A stretch of 64,000 bases of DNA from Roseburia sp. CAG:10041_57 (GTDB lineage Bacteria > Bacillota > Clostridia > Lachnospirales > Lachnospiraceae): assembly GCA_001916965.1 (NCBI GenBank), contig MNTL01000001.1:186001-250000 (forward strand), given 5' to 3'. The position numbers were made by a program, and so were the translations under genes. Below, piece after piece: positions 34,631 to 43,386 of this stretch. Below the pieces are notes generated by a model that saw nothing but the letters and a program-made list of their open reading frames with translations, was not told the DNA's origin and ran no database searches. Position 1 is the first letter of the stretch. Each line of letters begins with the position of its first letter.

Positions 34631-36730
34631 TTACTTCCAGAAAATCTCTACTTTATCACCATTTTTTAATTCCTGGGTATACTGCGCATTTTCCCCATTC
34701 ACCAGAGTGACAATTCCTTTGCCCTTCATAGTGCGGGTATCAAAGTCAATATAATCAAAAATATCAACAAACTGGTAAGAATCCTTGCCTTTTAATACAA
34801 TAGGCTTCTGGTTGGCGATTACAACGATTTCTCCCTGCTTTTCTTCCGGTTTTTCCTCTGATTTTTCTTCCTTGGCAGCCTGTTCTACCATATCTTTAAA
34901 CACCTGAACAGTCTCTGTCTTAGATGGAATTTCTTCCATTTCAGGTTCTGCCGCACTCTGTTCTACAGGTGTCTCAACAGTTTCTTTTAATTGAATTTCC
35001 AGTTCAGCCCCATCATAAAAGACTGCGTCCGCAGCGACTTTCCCGCCATTCATTGCTAACAGCTGTTTGGAATTTAATTTCAGATAATCACACATCTGTT
35101 CGTATGTGTAATATTGAGCTATCGTAATCTCATCATCATTCCGGATATCATAATCAGCATCCTGCTCCTGACCATTTACGCTGACAGGCTTAACAAGATT
35201 AAGCTTCTGACCGTCTACAGATACAGTAATCCTGCCATGATAATCAACCAGGTCTCTGATTTTCTGGCTGGCTGGTCTGCCCTGCGTAGACTCTTTCATT
35301 ACAATGTTATCATTTGCCTTAATCGCATAATTCAGATCTACATTTTCTCCATTTACCGTGATAACTGCGCTTTCACCATATTCTCCTTTGCTCACGCGGT
35401 TCTTTCCATTGACTGTATAATGCAATTCTTCTCCCCTTCTTGGGAATAGACTTGAACGGTCAAAAGACGCTCCAATAGCAGCGTCAATCACTGCCAGTTT
35501 GTTATTATCATAAAGTTTGATGGATTGACCGTTAAAGACAACGTGAATAAAATTGTTATTCTGCTCATAATAGGACAGACAGATTCCAATTGGCGTAATA
35601 ATTGTAGAATCCTTCAAACAATCTGATGGGAAGTCAACCTCATTCATGATTTCTTCACCACGCAGGGCAACACGCTTTGGATCAAGTCCAAGCTCTTTGG
35701 CAACCTGCTCTGTGAAGCCTTTGATCCTACCGCCTCCACCGACTACGAATACTGCGCTGGGGGACATACCGCCATTAAGGCTTTTAATCTCATCTGATGC
35801 CATTTTTGCCATATTCTCTATCTGGGCTTTGCAGATGGTATATACTTCTTCTGAAGTAATTGTCTGTTCCAGTCCCATGATATCTTCATAAGTGATTTCA
35901 GCCTTTACAGAGGCTTCTTTCTTTACCTTCTCCGCAGTTGCAAAATCAATCAGGCATTTACGTGCAATCATCTCTGTCAGGGAATCGCCTGCACAGGGAA
36001 TCATGCCAAAAGCAACAATACTTCCATCATTGGTAATTGATATATCAGATGTACCTGCTCCTACATCAATCATAGCGATATTCAGCAGGCGGAATTTCTC
36101 CGGAATCGCTACACGGATAGCTGCAATAGGTTCCAATGTCATATTGGCTACTTTCAGTCCTGCCAGTTCTACTGCACTGTACAGGCCATCAACAACATCA
36201 TCAGGCAGGAAGGTTGCAATCATATCAGCACCTAATACCTTCGCCTTATGGTGTTCAGGCTGCCCCATCCACAGACCATTAATATAGAATTTCATTACAG
36301 AATATCCTACACAATAGAAATGTACATCACTTTCATTCTCTGTCTGGAACTGTGCAAACGCCTTTTCTACCCCCATAGAGACCAGCGTATTGATGTCTTC
36401 TTTGCTGACACAGACTTCTGTATCATATTCTTTATCAATATGTACGTTCAGAGTCTTCAACACACGGCCTGCGGCAGCTATACATACTTCTGTAAGCTTC
36501 AACCCGGTCTTCTCTTCCAGTGCGGATTTCACTTCACTGATTGTAGCGGCGACTCTGTTAATATCGTGAATCTGACCGTCGAGCATAGCTCTTGTACGGT
36601 GTTCACGAATCTCCTGTGCCACTACTTCGAAATGTTCTCCCTTCTTATAGCCAATTGTTCCTATAATGCTTCTGGTTCCGATATCTAGTCCAAATACTGT
36701 TTCTTCTCCGTAGATTTCTCCTTGATTCAT
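34631..36730 (-). CDS. FtsA-like actin-fold ATPase with repeated beta-rich C-terminal modules
   Basis: Residues 1-395 form an actin/FtsA-type ATPase: phosphate-1 FGLDIGTRSIIGTIG (13-27), phosphate-2 IDVGAGTSDISI (221-232) and adenosine motif VFVVGGGGRIKGF (327-339). The C-terminal 300 residues lack the FtsA amphipathic helix. Instead they carry recurring V-N/D-G units at about 440, 459, 505, 518 and 677, each in a short beta-strand followed by a (N/G)D(K/E/N)(I/V) turn, with an acidic Glu/Lys-rich linker at about 583-632. At 699 residues it is far longer than FtsA (about 420). Its start overlaps the coaE stop by 4 bp. Role in division or envelope is inference. Confidence 0.85.
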   Translation of the reverse strand: MNQGEIYGEETVFGLDIGTRSIIGTIGYKKGEHFEVVAQEIREHRTRAMLDGQIHDINRVAATISEVKSALEEKTGLKLTEVCIAAAGRVLKTLNVHIDKEYDTEVCVSKEDINTLVSMGVEKAFAQFQTENESDVHFYCVGYSVMKFYINGLWMGQPEHHKAKVLGADMIATFLPDDVVDGLYSAVELAGLKVANMTLEPIAAIRVAIPEKFRLLNIAMIDVGAGTSDISITNDGSIVAFGMIPCAGDSLTEMIARKCLIDFATAEKVKKEASVKAEITYEDIMGLEQTITSEEVYTICKAQIENMAKMASDEIKSLNGGMSPSAVFVVGGGGRIKGFTEQVAKELGLDPKRVALRGEEIMNEVDFPSDCLKDSTIITPIGICLSYYEQNNNFIHVVFNGQSIKLYDNNKLAVIDAAIGASFDRSSLFPRRGEELHYTVNGKNRVSKGEYGESAVITVNGENVDLNYAIKANDNIVMKESTQGRPASQKIRDLVDYHGRITVSVDGQKLNLVKPVSVNGQEQDADYDIRNDDEITIAQYYTYEQMCDYLKLNSKQLLAMNGGKVAADAVFYDGAELEIQLKETVETPVEQSAAEPEMEEIPSKTETVQVFKDMVEQAAKEEKSEEKPEEKQGEIVVIANQKPIVLKGKDSYQFVDIFDYIDFDTRTMKGKGIVTLVNGENAQYTQELKNGDKVEIFWK

Positions 36731-37323
36731 GCTTGTTCCCCCATTATCTTATTAATCTGTTGATATGTATCTTCCAAATCCCCATTGTTTGTTATAACTA
36801 CTTTGCAGTGTCTTCTGAATTCTGCTTCACTTAACTGTCCCCTCATGATACTTGCAGTCTTCTCATCACTGTACTGTCTGTTCTGTGCCAGACGTTGTCT
36901 GCGAACTGCTTCATCCGTATGGATATACCATAGTTCATCTACGATTTCATCGTAGTGTTCTTCTATCAGCAATGCTGCTTCTATAAAGAAAAAAGCAGCA
37001 TTTTGTGCCTTTTTCTCATAATTAATCTGTTCCAGAATATATTGCTTAACCGCCGGATGGATGATGGCGTTGACCTGCTCCAGTATCTGAGGATTACCAA
37101 AGATTCTGTCTGCCATGGCAGCCTTGTCAATCATGCCATCCTGCTGTAGGATTTCCTTCCCAAGAAGCGTAACCAGCTGCTCATAGCATTCTTGCCCCGG
37201 CTCTTCAAGAAGATGCGCAGCTTCATCTGCCCGGATAATGCGACAGCTGTAATGTTCTTCTATATATTTTAAAATCTGCGTCTTACCGGCTCCTACACCA
37301 CCAGTAATTCCAATAATCTTCAT
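36727..37323 (-). CDS. coaE: Dephospho-CoA kinase
   Basis: It phosphorylates dephospho-CoA in the last step of CoA synthesis. Walker A is GITGGVGAGKTQILKYIEE at the N-terminus; IRADEAAHLLEEPGQ and the LID region RRQRLAQNRQYSDEKT follow. It is 198 residues, typical. It lies between polA and the FtsA-like gene; polA-coaE is a common Firmicute pairing. Confidence 0.95.
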   Translation of the reverse strand: MKIIGITGGVGAGKTQILKYIEEHYSCRIIRADEAAHLLEEPGQECYEQLVTLLGKEILQQDGMIDKAAMADRIFGNPQILEQVNAIIHPAVKQYILEQINYEKKAQNAAFFFIEAALLIEEHYDEIVDELWYIHTDEAVRRQRLAQNRQYSDEKTASIMRGQLSEAEFRRHCKVVITNNGDLEDTYQQINKIMGEQA

Positions 37324-37358
37324 ATATGCCCCACCTTCCCGACAGTCTCTGCTTTCTG

Positions 37359-40091
37359 TTATTTTGCTTCGTACCAGTCACTGCCTGTATGCAGATCTAT
37401 CTCCAGCTCCACAGCCAGATGACAGGCATTCTTCATTTCTTCTGATAAGATACGCCTTACTTCTTCTGTTTCATTTTCCCTTGTCTCAATCAGAAGTTCA
37501 TCGTGTATCTGAAGAATCAGCTTAGATTGTAAACCGGCTGCTTTCAAAGCGTCATACACATGCAGCATGGCAATCTTGATAATATCCGCTGCTGTACCCT
37601 GAATTGGTGAGTTCATTGCTACTCTTTCCCCGAAGGAACGAGTCATGAAATTAGATGATTTTAACTCAGGAACAGGTCTGCGTCTGCCAAACATGGACTC
37701 ACAATAGCCTTTTTCTTTAGCATCTGATACCAGCTTGTCCAGAAATACCTTGATACCGGGATATGTCTTGAAATATTCATCAATATAACCCTTGGCTTCC
37801 TTGGTGGATATGCTGAGATCCTGACTCAGTCCGAACGAACTGATACCATATACGATACCAAAATTAACAGCCTTTGCATTGCGTCTCTGAAGGTCTGTTA
37901 CTTCTTCAAAAGGCGTATGGAATACCTTCGACGCTGTAATACGGTGAATGTCTTCATCCATTTTATAGGCTTCTATGAGCTGTTCATCTCCTGACATATG
38001 CGCCAGGACTCTTAACTCTATCTGGGAATAATCGGCATCCATGAAGATGCATCCCTGATCCGGTACAAATACCTTACGGATTCTTCTTCCCAGTTCCATT
38101 CGCATGGGAATGTTCTGCAGATTGGGTTCTGTAGAGCTTAGTCTTCCCGTTGCTGTAATTGTCTGATTAAAATTAGTATGGATACGGCTGTCCTGCTTAA
38201 TATAAGCAGCCAATCCATCTGCATAGGTGGATTTTAACTTGGTAAGCCCTCTGTATTCCTGTACATCCTTAATAATAGGATATTCCGGTGCCAGCTTATC
38301 CAGTACATCTGCCGCTGTAGAATAACCGGTCTTGGTCTTCTTGCCACCCGGAATCTGCATCTTCTCGAACAGGACTTCTCCTAATTGCTTGGGCGAATTG
38401 ATATTAAATTCTCCGCCTGCCTGTTCATGAATGGACTTTTCCAGTTCTGAAATCCTGCCATTTAAAGCCTCACCATACAGGCGCAATTCTTCCGGCTTTA
38501 CCAGAATCCCTTCCTTTTCCATCGAATAAAGCACGTAGGAAAGCGGCATCTCCAGCTCGCGGAAAAGCTTGTCCATGCCGTTCTCTTTTAGAGCCTGTTC
38601 CAGTAAAGGCTGTACCTGTCGTAATACCGCTGTCTCCTTGGCATAATATTCCAGGCATTCCTTCTTCTGATCACGATATACTGTAGTCAGATCAGCTTTA
38701 CCAAATAACTCGCTCCAGTCAGCCAGGGTCAGTCCAAGGTATTCATTCGCTATATCTACAATTTCATAATCACTTTTAAGCGGATTCAATAAATATGCCG
38801 CTATCTTGCAGTCATAGAGATTCGCTGTTAATTCTTCTGCCGACAGGGTCTTATCCTGATCTGATGTAACGATATCTGCATAATCAGCCTTTCCATCAAA
38901 GCATGAAGAAATGACGCTTGTGTCATAAATAACATGACGTAATCCGTTAAGGATATCTTCTCTTGAAAGGTCTGCACTTTCTTCCAGGGCATACACCTTG
39001 TCCTTTGCAAAAGACAGCATACATACAAAGATGCCCTTCTCTTCTTCAAACTGAAGAAACAGCTGGCCGGACGCACCAGAGCCGAGACTTCCTGCTTCCT
39101 GATTCCCTGTCTGTATCAATCTCCAGGATGCTATATTACTTTCATCACATGCAGCAAATACATCCTGTGCCTGTTCCCTGGTCTGAACTTCTACGATTTC
39201 ATAGGAAAGCTCCTGCTTCACAGGTGCAGTGTCAAATCTATTCAGCAGATTCTTAAAGGACAGCTGCTTGAACATCTGATATGCTTCCGGTGTATACAGA
39301 TTGCCAAGCGCTGCCTTATCATAGTCAAAATCAATCTCTGCGTCTATCTTGATCGTAGCCAGTGTCTTGCTTAGATCAGCTAAGTCCTTATTGGCAATCA
39401 GGCTCTCACGGATACTCTTTTTGCTGATTTCCTCTACATGCCCATAGATATTGTCCAGCGAGCCATAGGTTGTCATCAGCTCTGTTGCAGTCTTCTCGCC
39501 AACCTTGGGAACTCCGGGAATATTATCCGCAGTATCTCCCATCAGCGCTTTTAATTCAATGAACTGCAAAGGAGTCACATGATATGCTGCTTCAACATCT
39601 TTGGCATAATAATCTTCTATCTCCGTCTTACCACCCCTGGTCTTGGGAATACGTATCTTGATATGATCCGTAGCAATCTGTAACAGATCGCGGTCGCCGG
39701 AGACAAGTGCTACCTCTATTCCTTCTGCTTCTGAGCGCTTCGCAATAGTACCCAGAATATCATCTGCTTCCAAGCCGGCTTTCTCCACAATAAGGACACC
39801 CATTGCCTCCAGAACCTGCTTCATCACAGGAACCTGCTGCCTCAACTCCTCAGGCATAGGCTTACGAGTGCCCTTATATTCCTTGTACATCTCATGACGG
39901 AATGTTGGCGCATGTACGTCAAAAGCCACAGTCAGATAATCTGGCTTCTCTTCCTCCAATATTTTAAAAAGTATATTCAGAAATCCGTAAATGGCATTGG
40001 TATGGAGTCCTTTGGCATTGGTCAAATCAGGCACTCCGTAAAATGCCCTGTTCAACATACTGTGTCCATCTATTAAAACAATCTTGCTCAT
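37359..40091 (-). CDS. polA: DNA polymerase I
   Basis: It has an N-terminal 5' nuclease domain (SKIVLIDGHSMLNRAFYG; SGDRDLLQ), a middle 3'-5' exonuclease-like domain and a C-terminal polymerase domain (DADYSQIELRVLAH, RRNAKAVNFGIVYG, QIHDELLIE). The first proofreading Asp/Glu motif is missing (IASWRLIQ at the usual place) and the third reads YYAKE, so proofreading is probably lost. The start is the ATG at 40091 (910 residues), matching the family N-terminus; the frame opens 12 codons earlier. Confidence 0.96.
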   Translation of the reverse strand: MSKIVLIDGHSMLNRAFYGVPDLTNAKGLHTNAIYGFLNILFKILEEEKPDYLTVAFDVHAPTFRHEMYKEYKGTRKPMPEELRQQVPVMKQVLEAMGVLIVEKAGLEADDILGTIAKRSEAEGIEVALVSGDRDLLQIATDHIKIRIPKTRGGKTEIEDYYAKDVEAAYHVTPLQFIELKALMGDTADNIPGVPKVGEKTATELMTTYGSLDNIYGHVEEISKKSIRESLIANKDLADLSKTLATIKIDAEIDFDYDKAALGNLYTPEAYQMFKQLSFKNLLNRFDTAPVKQELSYEIVEVQTREQAQDVFAACDESNIASWRLIQTGNQEAGSLGSGASGQLFLQFEEEKGIFVCMLSFAKDKVYALEESADLSREDILNGLRHVIYDTSVISSCFDGKADYADIVTSDQDKTLSAEELTANLYDCKIAAYLLNPLKSDYEIVDIANEYLGLTLADWSELFGKADLTTVYRDQKKECLEYYAKETAVLRQVQPLLEQALKENGMDKLFRELEMPLSYVLYSMEKEGILVKPEELRLYGEALNGRISELEKSIHEQAGGEFNINSPKQLGEVLFEKMQIPGGKKTKTGYSTAADVLDKLAPEYPIIKDVQEYRGLTKLKSTYADGLAAYIKQDSRIHTNFNQTITATGRLSSTEPNLQNIPMRMELGRRIRKVFVPDQGCIFMDADYSQIELRVLAHMSGDEQLIEAYKMDEDIHRITASKVFHTPFEEVTDLQRRNAKAVNFGIVYGISSFGLSQDLSISTKEAKGYIDEYFKTYPGIKVFLDKLVSDAKEKGYCESMFGRRRPVPELKSSNFMTRSFGERVAMNSPIQGTAADIIKIAMLHVYDALKAAGLQSKLILQIHDELLIETRENETEEVRRILSEEMKNACHLAVELEIDLHTGSDWYEAK

Positions 40092-40229
40092 GTATTGTAT
40101 CGTCCTCATTTCCAGCCAGATATGCAACTAATTATGTTATCTGCCCATTTAATACTATCATACACTATATTCTGCTTTTTTAAAAGTTAATTTAAAACTA
40201 TTTTTTATGTTAATTTTTCAAAATAAAGC

Positions 40230-40258
40230 TTGCATTCATTTTGAAGTTATGGTAAGAT
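40230..40258 (+). promoter_or_regulatory. Promoter for tRNA-Leu
   Basis: TTGCAT (40230-40235), a 17-bp spacer and TAAGAT (40253-40258), about 20 bp before the tRNA. Confidence 0.65.
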
Positions 40259-40278
40259 AAATTTCGTCGTCAAGAGAT

Positions 40279-40361
40279 GCCGGTGTGGCGGAATGGCAGA
40301 CGCAGCAGACTCAAAATCTGCCGGGGGCAACCTCGTGCCGGTTCAAGTCCGGCCACCGGCA
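40279..40361 (+). tRNA. tRNA-Leu (anticodon CAA)
   Basis: An 83-nt class II tRNA. The acceptor stem GCCGGTG pairs with CACCGGC, with discriminator A at 40361. The anticodon stem GCAGA/TCTGC encloses the loop CTCAAAA, giving CAA, which reads UUG. A long variable arm follows, and GGTTCAAGTCC marks the T arm. CCA is not encoded. Confidence 0.96.
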
Positions 40362-40364
40362 CTG

Positions 40365-40392
40365 AAGCACTGATTTATTCAGTGCTTTTTTG
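40365..40392 (+). terminator. Terminator of tRNA-Leu
   Basis: AAGCACTGA (40365-40373) pairs with TCAGTGCTT (40379-40387), followed by T4-G. Confidence 0.88.
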
Positions 40393-40408
40393 TTGTCTGA
40401 AATGAAGA

Positions 40409-40453
40409 AAAGCGGTTCAGAATTATGACTTTCTGAATCGCTTTCTTTTTTTT
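40409..40453. terminator. Terminator hairpin between tRNA-Leu and nudC
   Basis: AAAGCGGTTCAGAA (40409-40422) pairs with TTCTGAATCGCTTT (40431-40444) with one mismatch. A T8 run follows on the plus strand, and a T-rich stretch on the minus strand could serve nudC. Confidence 0.75.
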
Positions 40454-40458
40454 AATAT

Positions 40459-41322
40459 TCATTCTGATATTCCTTCTTTAAAGCGCATGATCATTTCATT
40501 TGTCAGACTGATTCCATCAAATTCTGTTGGAATATCTTCACGCCGCATCCACTCCGCAACAGACAATTCGTGTGCGTCCATGGTAATTACATCTTCCCCA
40601 TCCAGCTCACAATAAAAGCCCATCAGGACCGTATCTGTAAAAGACCATGGCTGGCTCTTATAATATCGGATATTCTTCACATGAATCCCGACTTCTTCCA
40701 TGACTTCTCTGCGCACAGTATCTTCTATCGTTTCACCTATCTCCGTAAATCCGGCAATCAGTGCATATTTCTTATAATCCCTGCCGGCATATTTTGTCAT
40801 CAGTATCTTGTCTCTGTTCGTAACCGCTACGATTACCGCAGGTGATATCTTAGGGTAATGCATCGCCCCACACTTGGGACATTTCATCATACGTTCCACC
40901 TTATCGTGTTCCAGTCGAGTTCCACATCTGCCGCAGAACTGTGTACTTTCATACCAGTTAGCCAGCTGGCATGCCGTGATTCCTGCAAATGCCTTATCCT
41001 CTGGTTTCATAGTGCGGAAAACATTCTGTTGGCGATATTCATACTTCTCCATAAGCTGTGATGTCAGCAGCTGTGAATTACTCAGAAAATACTTCTCTGT
41101 CATTCCCTGATTCTCTATGCTGAATAAATAACGGCAGGCATCAGCGGAAAGATCACCACCTGATGCCGCTATTAACTCTCCATATGTGATATATTGAATC
41201 GTCTGTTCACCGTCTCTGCTCATCAGAACACTACGCCCCTGTGCGAACATAATATAATCATCCTGTTCCGGGGTGAGATTCTGATATTCATTATGATAAA
41301 TTCCGTGAATATCCTGTATCAT
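40459..41322 (-). CDS. nudC: NADH pyrophosphatase / RNA decapping hydrolase NudC
   Basis: A 287-residue Nudix enzyme that hydrolyses NAD(H) to NMN(H) and AMP and removes NAD caps from RNA in other bacteria. It has a zinc ribbon (CGRCG and CPKCG, about residues 115-140), the Nudix box GETIEDTVRREVMEEVG and the NudC-specific motif QPWSFTDT just after it. It is transcribed alone between the tRNA terminator region and GH43. Confidence 0.92.
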   Translation of the reverse strand: MIQDIHGIYHNEYQNLTPEQDDYIMFAQGRSVLMSRDGEQTIQYITYGELIAASGGDLSADACRYLFSIENQGMTEKYFLSNSQLLTSQLMEKYEYRQQNVFRTMKPEDKAFAGITACQLANWYESTQFCGRCGTRLEHDKVERMMKCPKCGAMHYPKISPAVIVAVTNRDKILMTKYAGRDYKKYALIAGFTEIGETIEDTVRREVMEEVGIHVKNIRYYKSQPWSFTDTVLMGFYCELDGEDVITMDAHELSVAEWMRREDIPTEFDGISLTNEMIMRFKEGISE

Positions 41323-41491
41323 GGATTGTACTTCCTTCTATATGTGTTTTATTATTTTGAACTGCTTACGCCAAATTTTATTCGGCGCTTTTTCGTCGTT
41401 TTTAGCAGCGAATTTTGCTGATATTATTTCATCCAGTGTTCTACTAATCTAAGACAATTTGATCTACGCATTTACCAATGAGAAGTTGTAA

Positions 41492-43102
41492 TTACACAAA
41501 GTGAAAATAGGAAACTCTCACTTCCCCTGCTTCTCCACTGCCTTTGTGACAGCAGAACAATCCATTCTTTACACCGACCCATCTGCCAGCCTCGGAAGGA
41601 TAGGAATAAATATCTTCAAAATCCCCGCCATCAATGCTGTAACCTAAGCTGATTACTTCAGCTGGAATGGGAAATGTATAAGGTCCATCCTGATTATATT
41701 CAGTAGAAGGAATCTGCTTCACTGTATTGTTAAAGTAAATTTCTTTTACCGTCAGTGGTAATCGTTTCACTTCTGTAATGATATCTTCAGCAGATGCCTC
41801 TTCTTTATCAAAATGCTGTTTGCCATGAATCAGTTTTATGACATATGCGTCACTTTCTTTTGCTATGGCAACTGCACCATAAGTAACTCCCAGGCTTATC
41901 AGACCTGCCATATCCCCTGATCGCATCGCTTCCAGATTCAGCATGGTCTCTGCACAGAATTCAGGCATGCACCACTTCTGCAGCAAAAGATTAGGTTCGT
42001 TTGTAATGGTATCTGCATGTCGTTGTACTGCTTTCAAAATCAGTTGGTGCTTCTCTGTATCCAATGCATACCATCCATCCTTTGGATTGGCATTCCATTG
42101 CCATTGCAAGCCCAATTGTTCCTTGTCAAAATCATCCTCCGCATCAGGACTTGTAACAGGATAAACTGCTCCCACATCAGGTTTATGCCACGTAGTAACG
42201 GGCTTGCCGCTCTCTTCTCCGGGCGCAGCTTCTCCAATGACAGGCCAGTCATTCTCCCAGCGCATAGGCTGCAAATGTACGATTCTGCCCGCAGCATATA
42301 CATCCTGAAAATGCAGGAACCAGTCTTCGCCTGTCTGCGTATCAACCCATGCCCCCTGATGAGGACCATTAACCCCGGTATCCTTCTGCATCATAACATT
42401 ACGGTATTCATAAGGTCCCCATATATTCTTGCTGCGCAGTACTGTCTGCCAGCCCTGCTTCACACCGCCTGCCGGTGCAAAGATGTAATAATAGCCATTT
42501 TTCTTATACATCTTGGGACCTTCTATTGTCTCCTGATTCTCCACATTTCCATCGAAGATATGTTTTCCTTCATCTATCATATGTAAGCAGTCCGGTGTAA
42601 TCTCGCACAGGTTCAGAATACTCTTGAACCCAATCCTGCTTTTTGCGAAAGCAGAAACCATATATGCCCTGCCATCCTCATCCCAGAAAGGGCAGGGATC
42701 AATCCAGCCTTTCCCCTTATAAAGGCATGTAGGCTCATCCCATCTGCCCCAGGGATCTTTCGTTTTAACGACATAGATACCTTCATCCGGCATGGGGAAA
42801 AAGATGATAAATTCGCCCTCATGATATCGAATTGCCGGTGCCCATACACCTTTTCCGTGAAGAGGTACATCAAATTGGCTGCCCGGTATCGTCTCCAGTG
42901 CATAGCTGATGACCCTCCAATTCACCAAATCTCTGGAATGCAGTACGGGAAGACCCGGTGCATTGCAGAAGCTGGATGCTACCATAAAATAATCATCCCC
43001 TACTCTGCATGCGTCCGGGTCAGAGTAATCTGTGTATAAAATCGGGTTCGTATAAGTACCATCGCCATTATCAGCGATCCATGTCCTGTGATCTTGAATC
43101 AT
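41492..43102 (-). CDS. Glycoside hydrolase family 43 (xylosidase/arabinofuranosidase type)
   Basis: A 536-residue intracellular enzyme without a signal peptide. The N-terminal five-blade propeller carries the three acidic residues: Asp28 (DYSDPDACR), Asp135 (GWIDPCPFWDEDG) and Glu194 (ETIEGPKMY). A C-terminal beta-sandwich (about 315-536) follows, as in family members acting on xylo-oligosaccharides. GGAGG lies 8 nt before the ATG at 43102; the frame extends upstream into a palindromic repeat and is discarded. A divergent AraC gene probably regulates it. Exact substrate cannot be read from sequence. Confidence 0.92.
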   Translation of the reverse strand: MIQDHRTWIADNGDGTYTNPILYTDYSDPDACRVGDDYFMVASSFCNAPGLPVLHSRDLVNWRVISYALETIPGSQFDVPLHGKGVWAPAIRYHEGEFIIFFPMPDEGIYVVKTKDPWGRWDEPTCLYKGKGWIDPCPFWDEDGRAYMVSAFAKSRIGFKSILNLCEITPDCLHMIDEGKHIFDGNVENQETIEGPKMYKKNGYYYIFAPAGGVKQGWQTVLRSKNIWGPYEYRNVMMQKDTGVNGPHQGAWVDTQTGEDWFLHFQDVYAAGRIVHLQPMRWENDWPVIGEAAPGEESGKPVTTWHKPDVGAVYPVTSPDAEDDFDKEQLGLQWQWNANPKDGWYALDTEKHQLILKAVQRHADTITNEPNLLLQKWCMPEFCAETMLNLEAMRSGDMAGLISLGVTYGAVAIAKESDAYVIKLIHGKQHFDKEEASAEDIITEVKRLPLTVKEIYFNNTVKQIPSTEYNQDGPYTFPIPAEVISLGYSIDGGDFEDIYSYPSEAGRWVGVKNGLFCCHKGSGEAGEVRVSYFHFV

Positions 43103-43143
43103 TGTAATTTCCTCCATTTTACAGCAAATATGTTGTTCTATCA

Positions 43144-43230
43144 GGTAACTATTCAGAACCACATAAATTGTGCCAAATATGTTTGCAAGCAGCCATATTC
43201 GACTCAATTTGCATGGTTCTGAATAGTCAC
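43144..43230. repeat. Palindromic element, family A (short copy)
   Basis: An 87-bp near-perfect hairpin. Its arms begin GGTAACTATTCAGAACC (43144-43160) and end GGTTCTGAATAGTCAC (43215-43230), with core AAATTGTGCCAAATATG...CATATTCGACTCAATTTGCATGG and tip TTTGC-AA-GCAG. Arms and core match the element at 14555-14699. It lies in the GH43 leader, about 40 bp from its start codon. With the araC promoter it fills 43103-43386. Confidence 0.88.
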
Positions 43231-43319
43231 TCATATTGTAGCAAAACAAGTAATAATTTTCTCGCCAGAATATAATATATTTGTGTCAGGAATTGCAGAA
43301 TCACATACATATAAAATAG

Positions 43320-43349
43320 TTGTCAAATAATATACTGCCATGATATGAT
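43320..43349 (+). promoter_or_regulatory. Candidate promoter for the AraC-family gene
   Basis: TTGTCA (43320-43325), an 18-bp spacer and TATGAT (43344-43349), followed by AAAGGAG before the ATG at 43387. Confidence 0.6.
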
Positions 43350-43386
43350 AGCCATTAGAAATACTATGTAAAGGAGTTGTCGTGTC

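Noticed and set aside
40279..40361. tRNA-Leu as a mobile-element attachment site
   Set aside because: No integrase or repeat of the tRNA 3' end was seen nearby.
41338..41450. Short coding-like minus-strand frame in the gap between GH43 and nudC
   Set aside because: About 36 codons with plausible composition but no ATG, GTG or TTG start with a ribosome binding site. It may be a remnant or chance.
43103..43249. N-terminal extension of the GH43 protein
   Set aside because: It translates the family A palindrome; GGAGG before the ATG at 43102 fixes the start.
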